Shown here in pieces: positions 46,768-57,162 of a stretch of 64,000 bases of DNA (position 1 is its first letter; each line of letters starts with the position of its first letter). This DNA comes from Alteromonas stellipolaris (GTDB taxonomy: Bacteria > Pseudomonadota > Gammaproteobacteria > Enterobacterales > Alteromonadaceae), in contig NZ_CP013926.1 of assembly GCF_001562115.1 (NCBI RefSeq), positions 620,001-684,000 of the forward strand, in the 5' to 3' direction. The notes beneath the pieces are model-generated. The model had not been told where the DNA came from. It did no database searches and saw only the letters and a program-made list of their open reading frames with translations. A program made the position numbers and the translations under genes.

Positions 46768-48165
46768 ATGGTAGGCAATAATCGAATTACAATGATCGGG
46801 TTAGGTAAAATTTCATTTATGCCATTTGTGGCACTTGTACTGACGGGGTTAACCGCGTGTGCCAGTCATGACGAGGCTTCGCTTAGCGAGTCGGCATCTG
46901 CAATGACAGGAGAAAGTGTTACGTGGCAAGTGCAATCAGAAGATGCTGTTGCGGCCACTGCATTAACCGACTTAGTGTCGGTAGAAGGGTTGCAAGACTA
47001 TATTGATGAAGCGCTTGAAAACAACGCAAGCTTGCAGCAAACGCTTATTACGTTAAGGAAAGCGCAGGTGGCGATTAAGTCGGCTGATGCGGCAGATAAC
47101 GTTAATGTAGATGCCAGCTTTTCAGGCGCTAAAACGGAAAATAGTGATGCAAATTACACTAGCGCCTTAACCGTTAGCTGGGAAGTTGATCTATGGCAAA
47201 AAATTAGCGACAGTGTAACTGCCGCTAGTTTTGATGCTGCCAGCGCCCGCTCAGCGTATCAGTCTTCTCGCGATGCACTTGTGGCAAGCGTGATCCGAAG
47301 CTACCTAGATATTATTACTCAACAACAACTTCTTGCTATTGAGCACGAACGGTTAGGCGTTTACGAAAATAGTGAAAGTATTATCCTTAAGCGCTACCGC
47401 ACAGGGCTTGGCTCTCTTGATGATTTAGACAACGCGAAAACCAGTAGCGCAAATACTAAAGCGTCACTTGCTTTGTATGAAAACGCCATTAGTACCGCGA
47501 AGCGTACACTAGCCGTTCTATTAGGGCGCGAAGACCAATCTCTATCTGACTTTCCCGCAGTAACAAAATTTCCAGAAGTGCTTGAACCAATGCTTGCCTT
47601 GCCAGAGCAAGACCTAGCTAGACGCCCCGATTTACAAGCGGCTTACTATGCTATTAAAGCCGATGAAGCCAATGTGAAAGTCGCATACAAAGCACTCCTA
47701 CCTAGTATCAATCTGTCGGCGGGACTAACTGACAACGGTGTCACACCTTCTCAATCTCTGTTTTCTAACCCTCTGTGGAATCTTCTTGGGCAGGTAACCG
47801 CACCCTTGTTTCAAGGCGGCGCTCTTCGCGCGCAAATCGATGATGCCAAGTTAAATACGTTAAACAGTTGGTGGCAATATCGGGAAACATTACTTAACGC
47901 AGTACAAGAAGTGCAAAACGCGTTAGATAACGAAAAAGCGTTTACTCAACGTCAGTATTACACCGACATTGCTTACCGTAATGCATTAAATAGCGCCGAA
48001 ACTTTTTCGGGGCAATACCGTCAAGGCTTGGTAGACATTTTAGATTTACTGTCAGTTTACGACACCACCTTTAATTTGCAGGCGCAGCGCGTCGAGCTTC
48101 AATATTCTCAGTTAAGTAATCGTATCGACTTGGGCCTTGCGCTAGGCCTTGGAGTGTCACAATGA
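46768..48165 (+). CDS. Outer-membrane efflux lipoprotein (TolC/NodT family)
   Basis: 465 residues. N-terminal signal with lipobox LTAC (Cys31), then the OEP repeats, each with long helices (for example YRTGLGSLDDLDNAKTSSANTKASL and GQYRQGLVDILDLLSVY). As the outer channel of a tripartite pump it forms a trimer. First gene of the efflux operon; stop overlaps the next start by four bases. ATG 46792 is a possible later start. Confidence 0.93.
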   Translation: MVGNNRITMIGLGKISFMPFVALVLTGLTACASHDEASLSESASAMTGESVTWQVQSEDAVAATALTDLVSVEGLQDYIDEALENNASLQQTLITLRKAQVAIKSADAADNVNVDASFSGAKTENSDANYTSALTVSWEVDLWQKISDSVTAASFDAASARSAYQSSRDALVASVIRSYLDIITQQQLLAIEHERLGVYENSESIILKRYRTGLGSLDDLDNAKTSSANTKASLALYENAISTAKRTLAVLLGREDQSLSDFPAVTKFPEVLEPMLALPEQDLARRPDLQAAYYAIKADEANVKVAYKALLPSINLSAGLTDNGVTPSQSLFSNPLWNLLGQVTAPLFQGGALRAQIDDAKLNTLNSWWQYRETLLNAVQEVQNALDNEKAFTQRQYYTDIAYRNALNSAETFSGQYRQGLVDILDLLSVYDTTFNLQAQRVELQYSQLSNRIDLGLALGLGVSQ

Positions 48166-49598
48166 ACAAGAAAAAAATTATCGTAACCCTTGGTGCCGCA
48201 ATGACTATTGTTATTGCCATTCTTTGTACCATGAGCCAATTAGGTGGCTCAGGAGGTCCGGGTATGGGCCCTGGCCCCAAAGGAGGAAAAGAAGGCCGGG
48301 CAGGTAAAGGAAATCAAGAGATTAGTGTGCCTAGAAATGCGAATGCTGAAAAAGCGATTACTCAAGTAGAAGCACAACGTGGTGTAGAACAAACCGTGCT
48401 TGCGCCGACAGATGAACAAGGTGAAGGCCGTCAGCCTGGTGAGCGCCTGCGTCGCGATATATCTGGTCAAAAGTCAGGTCAAAAGCCTGAACAAAGCCAA
48501 AGTCAAAACGGGGCGAAAGGTGCAGCCAACAATCAAGCGGCTGGCAGTAGCTCAGCAGATGTTGCCGAAGTGGGCGTGGTAGAGGTTTATCCAACTACCT
48601 ACAATGCAAAAGTAAAAGGGTACGGGCAAGCCAGTGCTACTCACATGCTTACGTTATCAGCGCAAGTGAGTGGGCAAATTACTGAATTGTCGCCACGCTT
48701 TGAAACCGGCGCTTTGTTAAATAAAGGTGAGGTGATGGCGTATGTAGATAATACTGATTATCGCCAAGCACTAGCCGCTGCCGAAGCAACTTATGAAACT
48801 GCTTTCGTCGCTCTTGAAGAAGAACGCCTTCAAGGGTTGCAAGCACAAGACGAATGGACACGCTCAGGGTTGACCGGTGAGCCAGAGTCGGCCTTAGTGC
48901 TTCGCGCACCTCAACTTAAATCAGCGCAAGCAGCATTGCGAGAAGCCGAGCAGAATGTCGCGGCGGCAAAGCGCGATTTAGCTTTTGCTAACATCAGCGC
49001 CCCATTTAATGCCTTAGTGGTTAGCCGCAGCATTCAGCCTGGAAGTTATGTACAAGTGGGCACCGAAGTGGCCGGTTTGTATTCCGCTGACGTGGCAGAA
49101 ATTTCTATCCCACTCTCGCCTAGCCAATGGGCACAGTTGCCCCAAGCACAGGTAGGTGAAAAGCCAGATTGGAAAGTACAACTAACCGATACCACTGGCG
49201 AACATCAGTGGCTGGCAAGTATTGAGCGTATAGAGTTACACCAAGACGAAGATACCCGTCAGCGCAGAGCTGTTGCCGTTGTGGAAAAGCCATTATCGTT
49301 AGCGAGCCCTTTGTATTTCGGTACGTTTCTAGTGGCTGAAATTGAAGGCCGTGAACTTGATAATGTATGGAAAGTGCCGTCTTCGGCCATATCGCAAAAA
49401 CAAGAAGTATGGTTTGTCGCGCCCGATAGTAACTTGCTCAACAAGTTTACCCCTACCGTGCTTTTTGAGTACGAAGGTTTTGCTTATATCACACCTATGG
49501 CGGGTGCTAACCAAGCGCTTATTGTAGCGCGCCCGCTTAATAACTATCTTGTAAACACTCTGGTGAAGCCTGTAGTTGAGGGCAATGGCAATGAATAG
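48162..49598 (+). CDS. RND pump periplasmic adaptor (membrane fusion protein)
   Basis: 478 residues. One membrane anchor (about 8-27), then an unusually long linker rich in Gly, Gln and Lys (about 28-125, GPGPKGGKEGRAGKG, EGRQPGERLRRDISGQKS), then the MFP core: GYGQASATHMLTLSAQVSGQI, a coiled hairpin, and ISAPFNALVVSRSIQPGSYVQVGT. Joins the inner-membrane pump to the outer channel. Overlaps the RND gene by eight bases. Confidence 0.92.
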   Translation: MNKKKIIVTLGAAMTIVIAILCTMSQLGGSGGPGMGPGPKGGKEGRAGKGNQEISVPRNANAEKAITQVEAQRGVEQTVLAPTDEQGEGRQPGERLRRDISGQKSGQKPEQSQSQNGAKGAANNQAAGSSSADVAEVGVVEVYPTTYNAKVKGYGQASATHMLTLSAQVSGQITELSPRFETGALLNKGEVMAYVDNTDYRQALAAAEATYETAFVALEEERLQGLQAQDEWTRSGLTGEPESALVLRAPQLKSAQAALREAEQNVAAAKRDLAFANISAPFNALVVSRSIQPGSYVQVGTEVAGLYSADVAEISIPLSPSQWAQLPQAQVGEKPDWKVQLTDTTGEHQWLASIERIELHQDEDTRQRRAVAVVEKPLSLASPLYFGTFLVAEIEGRELDNVWKVPSSAISQKQEVWFVAPDSNLLNKFTPTVLFEYEGFAYITPMAGANQALIVARPLNNYLVNTLVKPVVEGNGNE

Positions 49599-52500
49599 TC
49601 ACAAGGGCATTATTGCGTGGTTTGCGCAAAATTCGGTGGCCGCCAACCTTCTAATGGTTGGTCTTATCGTGCTAGGCATGGTGTCCTACGGCGATATTAG
49701 AAAGGAAGCCTTTCCTAGTATGGAGCCTAGGTTTGTTAGTATCTCCATGACATATGAAAGTGGTGATGCTGAGCAAGCCGAAGAAGGCATCGCGATTAAA
49801 ATAGAAAATGCGCTTGAAACCGTGCCAGGAATTAAGCGCATCACTTCTACCTCTAACGCCAACGGCGCGAATGTTCAGGTCGAAAAAGAAACCGACTACG
49901 ATTTAGATGTGCTGTTTAACGACATTAAAACCGAAGTCGACAGTATTTCCAATTTACCTTCTGATGCTGAAAACGCCATTATTGACAAAGCTACCCGCGA
50001 CGAGCACGTTATCTGGGTGCAGCTGTATGGCGATGCCAGTCATGCTGAATTGCAGTATTTAGGTGAGCAATTAGAGCGAGACTTGCTGGCGCAAGATGAT
50101 ATTCGCGATGTGAGCGCAGCCAGCTTTATTGACCCTATGATGTCGATAGAAATTGATGAGGCGAAACTACAAGCCTACGGCTTAACCTTGTCAGATGTGG
50201 CCTCACGTATTAACCAAGAGTCGTCTACGTCACTCACCACTAGCTTGCGAAACCAAGAGAAAGTTATTCGTTTAAAAGCCTCTGAACAAGCTTATTACGC
50301 CGGTGATTTTGCCAAGATACCTTTAGTGACTAGCGTTGATGGTGCGGTGTTAACCGTAGGTGATGTTGCAGAAGTAACCGACACGTTTGCCGACGATAGC
50401 TACTCATTAGCCAGATATAACGGCCAAAACGGTTATGGCTTGCAAGTATTGATGGATAAATACGGCGATGTTACCGATATGGTGGCACAAGCTCATGCTG
50501 TGGTTGATAGCTGGCACGAGCGCGGGTTACTCCCCGAAGGTGTACAGCTTGAAACCTGGTATGACAGAAGTACGCTTATCACAGAGCGCTTAGACTTACT
50601 TACCAATAACGCACTAATGGGTATTGTATTGGTATTTATTACCCTTGCGGTATTTTTAAACTTACGAGTCGCCTTTTGGGTGGCCGCAGGACTACCGTTT
50701 ATTTTCTTCGGTACTTTGTATTTCATGACCGATTCTTACACCGGCATGACCCTTAACGAAATGACCACCTTTGGTTTTATTATGGCGCTGGGGATTGTGG
50801 TAGATGATGCCGTAGTGGTGGGCGAAAGCGTTTATTCCACTAGGCGGCGTTACGGCGATACTTTAGCAAATACCATAGAAGGTACCCGAAAAGTCGCCGT
50901 CCCTACTATTTTTGGTGTGCTTACTACGGTGGCCACTTTCTTTGCCTTGTCGAACGTATCTGGCGGCCTTGGCACCTTGTATTCTCAGTTCGGTACCATT
51001 GTTACCCTTTGCCTTTTATTGTCGGTAGTGGAATCTAAATTAATACTGCCTTCTCATTTGGCGCATCTACCCACCAAGAAAACCACGAAAAAAGGCATTG
51101 CTGGTTTGTGGGGTAAAGTGCAAGACGGTGCCGACAATGGGCTAAATTGGTTTAACGAAAAGCTCTATCAACCAGCATTAAGTGCCACGATTGCTTATCG
51201 CTATGCTGCGGTGCTGTTGTTCATTACCTTGTTTATTGTAGTTATGAGTTTGCCGTTGACCGGCGTAGTACGGGTAGGGTTTTTCCCAAGTATGCAAGGC
51301 GATACCGTGTCGGCCAATATGTCGCTTTACAGTGATGCCAGCTTTGGTCAAACCGAACGTAACTTACTACGCTTAGAAAACGCTGCACTTGAAGCCGACA
51401 AGCAGCTGGTAGAAGAAAAGGGTGTGAGTGCGAGTGGCATGAAGAGCCTGCAAGTGACAGCTAGTGGCGATCAAAGTGGCACAATTACCATTTCGCTGTC
51501 TGAAGATAAGCCTTATACCTTGGATGAACTAGCCGCACGCTGGACAGCACTAAGTGGCAACTTAGAGGCGGTGAAAAAGCTTAAGATTCAAGCGCGACGT
51601 GAAATGGTTGATGCCTTCAGAGTAGAGCTAAAAAGTATAGACGACGCCACCTTAACAGCGGCTAACACCGCCTTTCAAGACGCATTGGAAAACATAGATG
51701 GCGTATTTGGTGTGGAAAGTTCTTTAACGCCCGGTGAAGCCATGATGCGCTTTGAGTTAACGCCAGAGGGTCGTGCCATGGGCATGGATACCCAAAGCTT
51801 ATCGCAACAGCTGTTAAAAGCGTTTGGGGGCGAAATAGTGCAGCGTTACTTGCGCAATAAAAACGAAGTGAAAGTGCGCGTACGTTACCCTGAAGAAGAC
51901 AGAATGGACCCGTCTGATGTGATGAATACGCGAGTACGTTTAGATAACGGTACGGTAGTGCCATTAAGTGTTATCGCCACTATGACACCTGATGTTCAGC
52001 AAAAGCAGGTGGTGCGTATTGACGGGCTTCGTGCGCTTACTGTTAGCGCTTCAGTAGACAGTGACGTAATAACCGCCACTGAACTGGTGAACTACTTAAA
52101 CGAAAGTTTCGTGCCTACTATATCTCGTCAGTATCAAGACTTGTCACTGCATTTTGCGGGGGAAGCCGAGCAGCAAGAAGAAACCCAAAGCTCAATGGAG
52201 AGCGTATTTATATTAGCGTTAATTTCTATTTACGCCTTGCTCGCCATTCCGCTTAAATCTTACGTTCAGCCGCTTATTATTATGACCGCTATTCCGTTTG
52301 GCATTGTAGGTGCGGTATTAGGACATTGGAGCAACGGGCTAATGCTTAGCATACTCTCTCTTAACGGAATATTGGCGTTGAGCGGGGTAGTAGTTAACGA
52401 CAGCCTGCTGTTGGTGTCTCGCTATAACGCATTGAAAGAAGCGGGTATGCGTGTGCAAGAGGCGGTTATTGAAGCCTGTTCAAGTCGTCTTCGTGCCGTA

Positions 52501-52722
52501 TTGCTTACTTCCATTACTACCTTTTTAGGTTTGTACCCCATATTGGGTGAAACCTCCATGCAGGCACAATTCTTAATACCTGCCGCTGCGTCCTTGGGGT
52601 ATGGTATTTTGTTTGCCACGGCTATTACATTAGTATTAATTCCTGCATTGCTGTTAATTTACGAAGATGTAGCTCAGCTAGGTAAAAAAACCAAAGACGC
52701 TGCTGTACAAGTGGCAGGGTAG
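49591..52722 (+). CDS. RND-family efflux pump subunit
   Basis: 1043 residues from ATG 49591; an earlier TTG is possible. Twelve membrane helices with two large periplasmic loops. GFIMALGIVVDDAVVVGESVYSTRR is helix 4 with the proton-relay aspartates; helices at VLVFITLAVFLNLRVAFWVAAG and near the end (TLVLIPALLL). Drives drug or solute export with proton entry. Substrate cannot be told. Third gene of the operon. Confidence 0.95.
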   Translation: MNSHKGIIAWFAQNSVAANLLMVGLIVLGMVSYGDIRKEAFPSMEPRFVSISMTYESGDAEQAEEGIAIKIENALETVPGIKRITSTSNANGANVQVEKETDYDLDVLFNDIKTEVDSISNLPSDAENAIIDKATRDEHVIWVQLYGDASHAELQYLGEQLERDLLAQDDIRDVSAASFIDPMMSIEIDEAKLQAYGLTLSDVASRINQESSTSLTTSLRNQEKVIRLKASEQAYYAGDFAKIPLVTSVDGAVLTVGDVAEVTDTFADDSYSLARYNGQNGYGLQVLMDKYGDVTDMVAQAHAVVDSWHERGLLPEGVQLETWYDRSTLITERLDLLTNNALMGIVLVFITLAVFLNLRVAFWVAAGLPFIFFGTLYFMTDSYTGMTLNEMTTFGFIMALGIVVDDAVVVGESVYSTRRRYGDTLANTIEGTRKVAVPTIFGVLTTVATFFALSNVSGGLGTLYSQFGTIVTLCLLLSVVESKLILPSHLAHLPTKKTTKKGIAGLWGKVQDGADNGLNWFNEKLYQPALSATIAYRYAAVLLFITLFIVVMSLPLTGVVRVGFFPSMQGDTVSANMSLYSDASFGQTERNLLRLENAALEADKQLVEEKGVSASGMKSLQVTASGDQSGTITISLSEDKPYTLDELAARWTALSGNLEAVKKLKIQARREMVDAFRVELKSIDDATLTAANTAFQDALENIDGVFGVESSLTPGEAMMRFELTPEGRAMGMDTQSLSQQLLKAFGGEIVQRYLRNKNEVKVRVRYPEEDRMDPSDVMNTRVRLDNGTVVPLSVIATMTPDVQQKQVVRIDGLRALTVSASVDSDVITATELVNYLNESFVPTISRQYQDLSLHFAGEAEQQEETQSSMESVFILALISIYALLAIPLKSYVQPLIIMTAIPFGIVGAVLGHWSNGLMLSILSLNGILALSGVVVNDSLLLVSRYNALKEAGMRVQEAVIEACSSRLRAVLLTSITTFLGLYPILGETSMQAQFLIPAAASLGYGILFATAITLVLIPALLLIYEDVAQLGKKTKDAAVQVAG

Positions 52723-52736
52723 AAAAGGTGGACGGA

Positions 52737-53408
52737 ATGATTCGGGTGTTGTTAGTGGAAGATGATATTGGCTTGGCTGGTAACGTTTTTGACTACTTGG
52801 AACTAGAGGATATGCAATGCGACCATGCCAGCAATGGCGTGGCGGCATTGCAGTTTATTAATCAGCATCAATACGATGTGTTAGTGCTTGATATCAACTT
52901 GCCTCGACTCGACGGTTTCAGCGTTTGTGAGCGTTTGCGAAACGACGGCAACGATACCCCTGTTATTATGCTCACCGCGCGAGATCAGCTTGAAGACAAA
53001 CTCACGGGGTTTCAAAAAGGGGCCGACGATTATTTGATTAAACCCTTTGCGATGGCTGAATTAGTGGCGCGGGTAACCGCATTATCGGGGCGCCGTTCTG
53101 CGCAGGTAAATCAAATCGCTATGGGTAATGTGACACTCAACATGAATACGCAAGAAGCCCATACAAGTGGCAACCTTATTAAACTTAGCCCCATTACCTA
53201 TGCACTGCTTAAAAAACTGTTGTTAGCTAAAGGGGAAGTGGTTAGCCGAGAACGGCTTATTGAAGCAGCTTGGAAAGATGGAGCACCCGAAAGCAATGTG
53301 CTCAAAGTGCACATGCACCATTTACGAAAAAGTCTAGAACAGGTGAATGCCTCACTTTCGGTGCTAAGTAAACCAAACAGTGGTTTTTACCTCGCCGAGG
53401 ACGTTTGA
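52737..53408 (+). CDS. OmpR-family response regulator
   Basis: 223 residues from ATG 52737, 14 bases after the pump stop. Receiver domain with D9, D10, phospho-acceptor D52 and K102 (YLIKPFA), then a winged-helix DNA-binding domain (SPITYALLKKLLLAKGEVVSRERLIEAAW). Probably controls the efflux operon it belongs to. Confidence 0.94.
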   Translation: MIRVLLVEDDIGLAGNVFDYLELEDMQCDHASNGVAALQFINQHQYDVLVLDINLPRLDGFSVCERLRNDGNDTPVIMLTARDQLEDKLTGFQKGADDYLIKPFAMAELVARVTALSGRRSAQVNQIAMGNVTLNMNTQEAHTSGNLIKLSPITYALLKKLLLAKGEVVSRERLIEAAWKDGAPESNVLKVHMHHLRKSLEQVNASLSVLSKPNSGFYLAEDV

Positions 53409-53409
53409 T

Positions 53410-54723
53410 ATGGTTAAAGGCTTACACCTGAGTTTACGTCGCTATGTGTTGTGGACCTTGCTTGCCGTAGGAAGTGTGCTGATCACGTTGTTTTCAATGT
53501 TTTCAGCTGAGCGCTTTTTTCAAGGTATGGACGGCATGTTGCGCGGCACTATGGTAAGTGTGGCAAGCAATACCGAGTTAACAGGTGAGTTACCTCAACG
53601 TGTTTTGAACTTCTACATCAGTGCCGAATTTGACCAACAACCAGAAGAAATCCTCGCGTCATTTAGGCAAGACGAGCTTATTCCTTTTGTTTTAGCTAAA
53701 GATTTAAAGCGTGATTGGTTTTTCACGCGCCCGTACGCAGCACGATTTTTAGTGATGGTACCGCTTGAAAGCGGCGAGGTAAGGTACATTTCTCAGGTGT
53801 TTGGTGAGCCAAAAGGGCGTGGCCGTCGGCCGGTGTGGTTAAGCCATGAGTTGGTGAGTATCATTATTGGAATAAGTGCACTGGTTGTGTTTGCAATTGT
53901 ATTGTTGCTTATCATGCGAAGCGTGACTAAGCCCGTAGAAATGCTTCAGGATTGGGCGGCGGCGCTAGATGAAAAGCAACTTGATGCGCCTATCCCAAGG
54001 TTTCGTTACAAAGAGCTCAATGCGCTTGCGTCACTGATACACAACAGCCTGCAAAGCGTGAAACAAACCCTTGAGCGAGAGCGTACTTTTGTTAATCACG
54101 CGAGTCATGAGTTACGTACTCCCATTGCTGTTATTCGAAGCAGTACGGAATTGCTACAGCGTGTTTTGGAAAAAGAGCAGCTAGAAAATCAAGCGCATAC
54201 AATAGGCAGTAAAGGGGAAAATGCCTTAATGCGGATTGATAATGCCTCTAAAACAATGACCGATTTAACTGAAACCTTATTGTGGTTAGCGCGCGAAGAC
54301 AGTCAACCTTTGCCTTATCATCCCGTGGACATTGCCACCACGGTTGAGCAGCTTTGTGATGACTTAGCATACTTACTAAAAGGAAAAACCGTAACCGTCG
54401 ATGTGAATGTGCCAAGTACAACAATGTATCTGCCAGATACTGCTAGTAGAATAATTATTGGTAATGTTATCCGAAATGCCTTCCAACATACCGACAGCGG
54501 CGTAGTGTCTATTACATTACGTGACACTACCTTAACTATCGAGAACCAGAATGACGCAGAGGCTTCTCCACTATCAAACGTTGAAGATACTGGTTACGGG
54601 TTGGGACTTAAGCTAATTACTAAATTAACAGAACGGTTGGGATGGCAGTGCCAGGCAGGTGTGGTCGTAAATGGTTATCACGTCACGCTAACTCTCAATG
54701 AACCTGAAAATACCGATGTGTAG
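53410..54723 (+). CDS. Sensor histidine kinase
   Basis: 437 residues from ATG 53410, just after the regulator stop. Two membrane helices (12-32 and 149-169) flank a periplasmic sensor of about 115 residues; then HAMP, phospho-acceptor H233 (NHASHELRTPIAV) and an ATPase domain with GYGLGLKLITKL. Partner of the preceding regulator. Signal unknown, perhaps a pump substrate or envelope stress. Confidence 0.93.
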   Translation: MVKGLHLSLRRYVLWTLLAVGSVLITLFSMFSAERFFQGMDGMLRGTMVSVASNTELTGELPQRVLNFYISAEFDQQPEEILASFRQDELIPFVLAKDLKRDWFFTRPYAARFLVMVPLESGEVRYISQVFGEPKGRGRRPVWLSHELVSIIIGISALVVFAIVLLLIMRSVTKPVEMLQDWAAALDEKQLDAPIPRFRYKELNALASLIHNSLQSVKQTLERERTFVNHASHELRTPIAVIRSSTELLQRVLEKEQLENQAHTIGSKGENALMRIDNASKTMTDLTETLLWLAREDSQPLPYHPVDIATTVEQLCDDLAYLLKGKTVTVDVNVPSTTMYLPDTASRIIIGNVIRNAFQHTDSGVVSITLRDTTLTIENQNDAEASPLSNVEDTGYGLGLKLITKLTERLGWQCQAGVVVNGYHVTLTLNEPENTDV

Positions 54724-54766
54724 TTGTGAGTGTAGTTGTGAGTGTCACTTAACAGGCTAGATTTAA

Positions 54767-54794
54767 AATAAGCGGCTAAGAAGCCGCTTATTTT
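54767..54794. terminator. Bidirectional terminator after the kinase gene
   Basis: AATAAGCGGCT and AGCCGCTTATT with a short loop; ends both the kinase and the convergent SH3-protein gene. Confidence 0.85.
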
Positions 54795-54840
54795 GTTTAA
54801 CCTCGACAATTTTGCCTTGTCGATAGAGCAGTACAGGTAA

Positions 54841-55443
54841 TCACATCCATTCTTTACTGCGGTTACGCTTTTTAGGCAAATAAGTCAGAAGTACGCCTAA
54901 TAAAATACCTGCGCCGGCAACAATACCGCCACGGGTGAACCAGGTGACCAGTTCATCTTTATCAGCGCTTTCTACTTGCGCACTTAAGCGTTTAATATCG
55001 TTGCTTTGTTGTTCAGTATCCGTTGTGAGTTGCGTAATTTGCTGGCGCGCATCATTAAGCTGCTGGCGCAGGTTCGCATTCTCACGTTGGGTAGTTTGTA
55101 AGCTGGTTTGGCTTTGTGCTAACTGCTCACTTAGAATAGGTAGTTTTTCAGCTTGTGACATCTCTGTAGTCACATACTTTGATTCAACCCACCCCTTACG
55201 ACCTTCATCATCGGTCACTTGCGTGAACTCTGCATCAGCATCACGGTCTAGCACAGTAATCGGTGTGCCTGCCTCTACAGACCCTAGAATACGGTAGTTT
55301 CGGCCTGGGCCCGTGTGTAAAAAGATAAATAAATCATCGCGAATATAGTGCGACGACGACGCTTCTAGCGTATCGCTCTCTTGAAGAGCCAGCGCTTGGC
55401 AAGAGCATGCAAAAAGGGCAACTGCTAACCACTTTCGAATCAT
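54841..55443 (-). CDS. TIGR04211-type SH3 protein
   Basis: 200 residues from ATG 55443; an upstream frame to 55515 lacks support. Signal peptide (1-19, ending SCQALAL), bacterial SH3 domain (about 28-92; YIRDDLFIFLHTGPGRNYRILGSVEAG), a coiled coil (about 100-165) and a C-terminal membrane helix (about 172-192) ending in KKRNRSKEW. Matches the conserved YgiM/TIGR04211 family of inner-membrane SH3 proteins, role unknown. In relatives the gene also lies beside the CYTH-domain gene. Confidence 0.9.
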   Translation of the reverse strand: MIRKWLAVALFACSCQALALQESDTLEASSSHYIRDDLFIFLHTGPGRNYRILGSVEAGTPITVLDRDADAEFTQVTDDEGRKGWVESKYVTTEMSQAEKLPILSEQLAQSQTSLQTTQRENANLRQQLNDARQQITQLTTDTEQQSNDIKRLSAQVESADKDELVTWFTRGGIVAGAGILLGVLLTYLPKKRNRSKEWM

Positions 55444-55620
55444 AGGTAGTCCAAATACTCGTCTAAAACATGGAGATGGTATTGGTTGACCGCGATAAAG
55501 GCAAGTTTGTTCCACTTTTGTCTACTGGTTAATTTCATCGCAACCAGTTAATAGTGTCATTGCGAATTAGTTTGGACACAGGTAAGGTTGCATCATTATC
55601 ACGTATGCCACTGCGCAAAT

Positions 55621-57126
55621 ATGTCTGAAATTGAACTAAAATTTGTTACTCAAGATGGTGCGCATCAAGCTTTTAAAGACCGCGTACTTCCTCTTTTTGA
55701 AAAAAATAATATTACCCTCATTTCCCACTCCGAACTTCGGCTTGAAAACGATTACTACGATACGGTAAATCACGATTTTCAAGAAAGTAAGATGGGTTTT
55801 CGTGTGCGCGGCAATAATGGCAGCTACGAGCAAACCTTAAAAACCAATGGGAAAGTCAGTGGTGGGTTACATCAACGTGCAGAATACAACATTGACCTTG
55901 ATGCACCTGAACCCGACTTAACCCTGTTTGATACTTCAGTGTGGCCTTCTAGCTGGAATATTCCCAGCATGAACAGCAAATTGGAAAAGCAATTTAGTAC
56001 CCACTTTACTCGCCATGCTTATATTGTAGAGGTAGAGAAGAGTCGCGTAGAGGTAGTGCTTGATTGCGGTGAGGCGGCTACCGATAAAGCCAGCTCGCCC
56101 ATTAATGAAATTGAGCTAGAATTGCAAAGTGGAGACCTAGACAGCCTCTTTATATTGGCAACGCACATAAATAGTTGTATGGATGTCAGGCTAAGCGACG
56201 TGTCTAAAGCGGCGCAAGGGTATCAGCTACTACATGGCTTTAACGCCAAAGTAAAACCCTTGCCAGACTTTTTGCCGCTAAATCCAAAATCGTCTACCGA
56301 AGAAGCCTTTTCAAGCGCACTTCAATTGGCTTTAGCCCATTGGCAGCACCATGAGCATGTATTTATTGAAAGTGGCTCTATTAAAACCTTAGCTGAAGTG
56401 GCCAAGAGCGTGCGCTTGCTGTTACAAAGCGTGTCTTTGTATTTACCTGTTTTACAGTGCCCAGAAATGCTTGCGTTGCATAAAAAGCTTATTGCTTACG
56501 CACAGCAATGGGCCTGGCAAGATGACTTGCAAAGCTTACGGTATTTATTGTCTAAAAAGAGCCTGTTTCACAAAACCTTAAGCAAACACCCTGCTATTGT
56601 CAGTTATTTGCAAGGACGTAAAGCAGGGCTGCTGCATGCACATGACCCAGCCAGTTTATTTTTCGACAGTATGGCTACCGATATTAAGCTGAAAGCTATC
56701 GACTTAATTAACGCAAAACCATGGCGTAGAGAAGCTACAGGGTACGATTTGCTAGTTTTAGATCATGCCAAAGGGTGGTTATCTCAGGGGTGGCAAACGG
56801 TGCAGCAAAGTATGCCAGCCAATAAAGCGATGGGCCCCGCCAACTATACGTTGGTAGAAGTTGTGCTTCGACAAACCTTGTGGAGCGGTTTTTTACTTGG
56901 GGATTTGTTTTTAGAAGAGCGGGGTAACTTCAGAGCACCTTGGTTAGATTTGTTAACCGGCATAGAGGAGCTTAATGCGTTACTTATGCTTCGCCAAGCA
57001 GTACAAGACTCCGAATTAGAAACACAAGATGAACTTAGTAAGTGGACAAGCAGTAAGCTGACCGTGCTCGTGAAAGTCATGGAGCGAACCCGCGCTGTGG
57101 CGTTAGAACGAGATATTTACTGGTAA
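55621..57126 (+). CDS. ygiF: CYTH-CHAD protein (YgiF-like triphosphatase)
   Basis: 501 residues from ATG 55621. CYTH domain first (1-200; EIELKF ExExK motif, EVEKSRVEVVLDCG, INEIELELQSGD), then a helical CHAD domain (about 225-500) with scattered histidines. E. coli YgiF hydrolyses inorganic triphosphate with Mg or Mn. Divergent from the SH3 gene. Longer than E. coli YgiF (433). Confidence 0.88.
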   Translation: MSEIELKFVTQDGAHQAFKDRVLPLFEKNNITLISHSELRLENDYYDTVNHDFQESKMGFRVRGNNGSYEQTLKTNGKVSGGLHQRAEYNIDLDAPEPDLTLFDTSVWPSSWNIPSMNSKLEKQFSTHFTRHAYIVEVEKSRVEVVLDCGEAATDKASSPINEIELELQSGDLDSLFILATHINSCMDVRLSDVSKAAQGYQLLHGFNAKVKPLPDFLPLNPKSSTEEAFSSALQLALAHWQHHEHVFIESGSIKTLAEVAKSVRLLLQSVSLYLPVLQCPEMLALHKKLIAYAQQWAWQDDLQSLRYLLSKKSLFHKTLSKHPAIVSYLQGRKAGLLHAHDPASLFFDSMATDIKLKAIDLINAKPWRREATGYDLLVLDHAKGWLSQGWQTVQQSMPANKAMGPANYTLVEVVLRQTLWSGFLLGDLFLEERGNFRAPWLDLLTGIEELNALLMLRQAVQDSELETQDELSKWTSSKLTVLVKVMERTRAVALERDIYW

Positions 57127-57162
57127 TGACACTAGGTAAATCGTGAACAAGGATGTAGTAAG

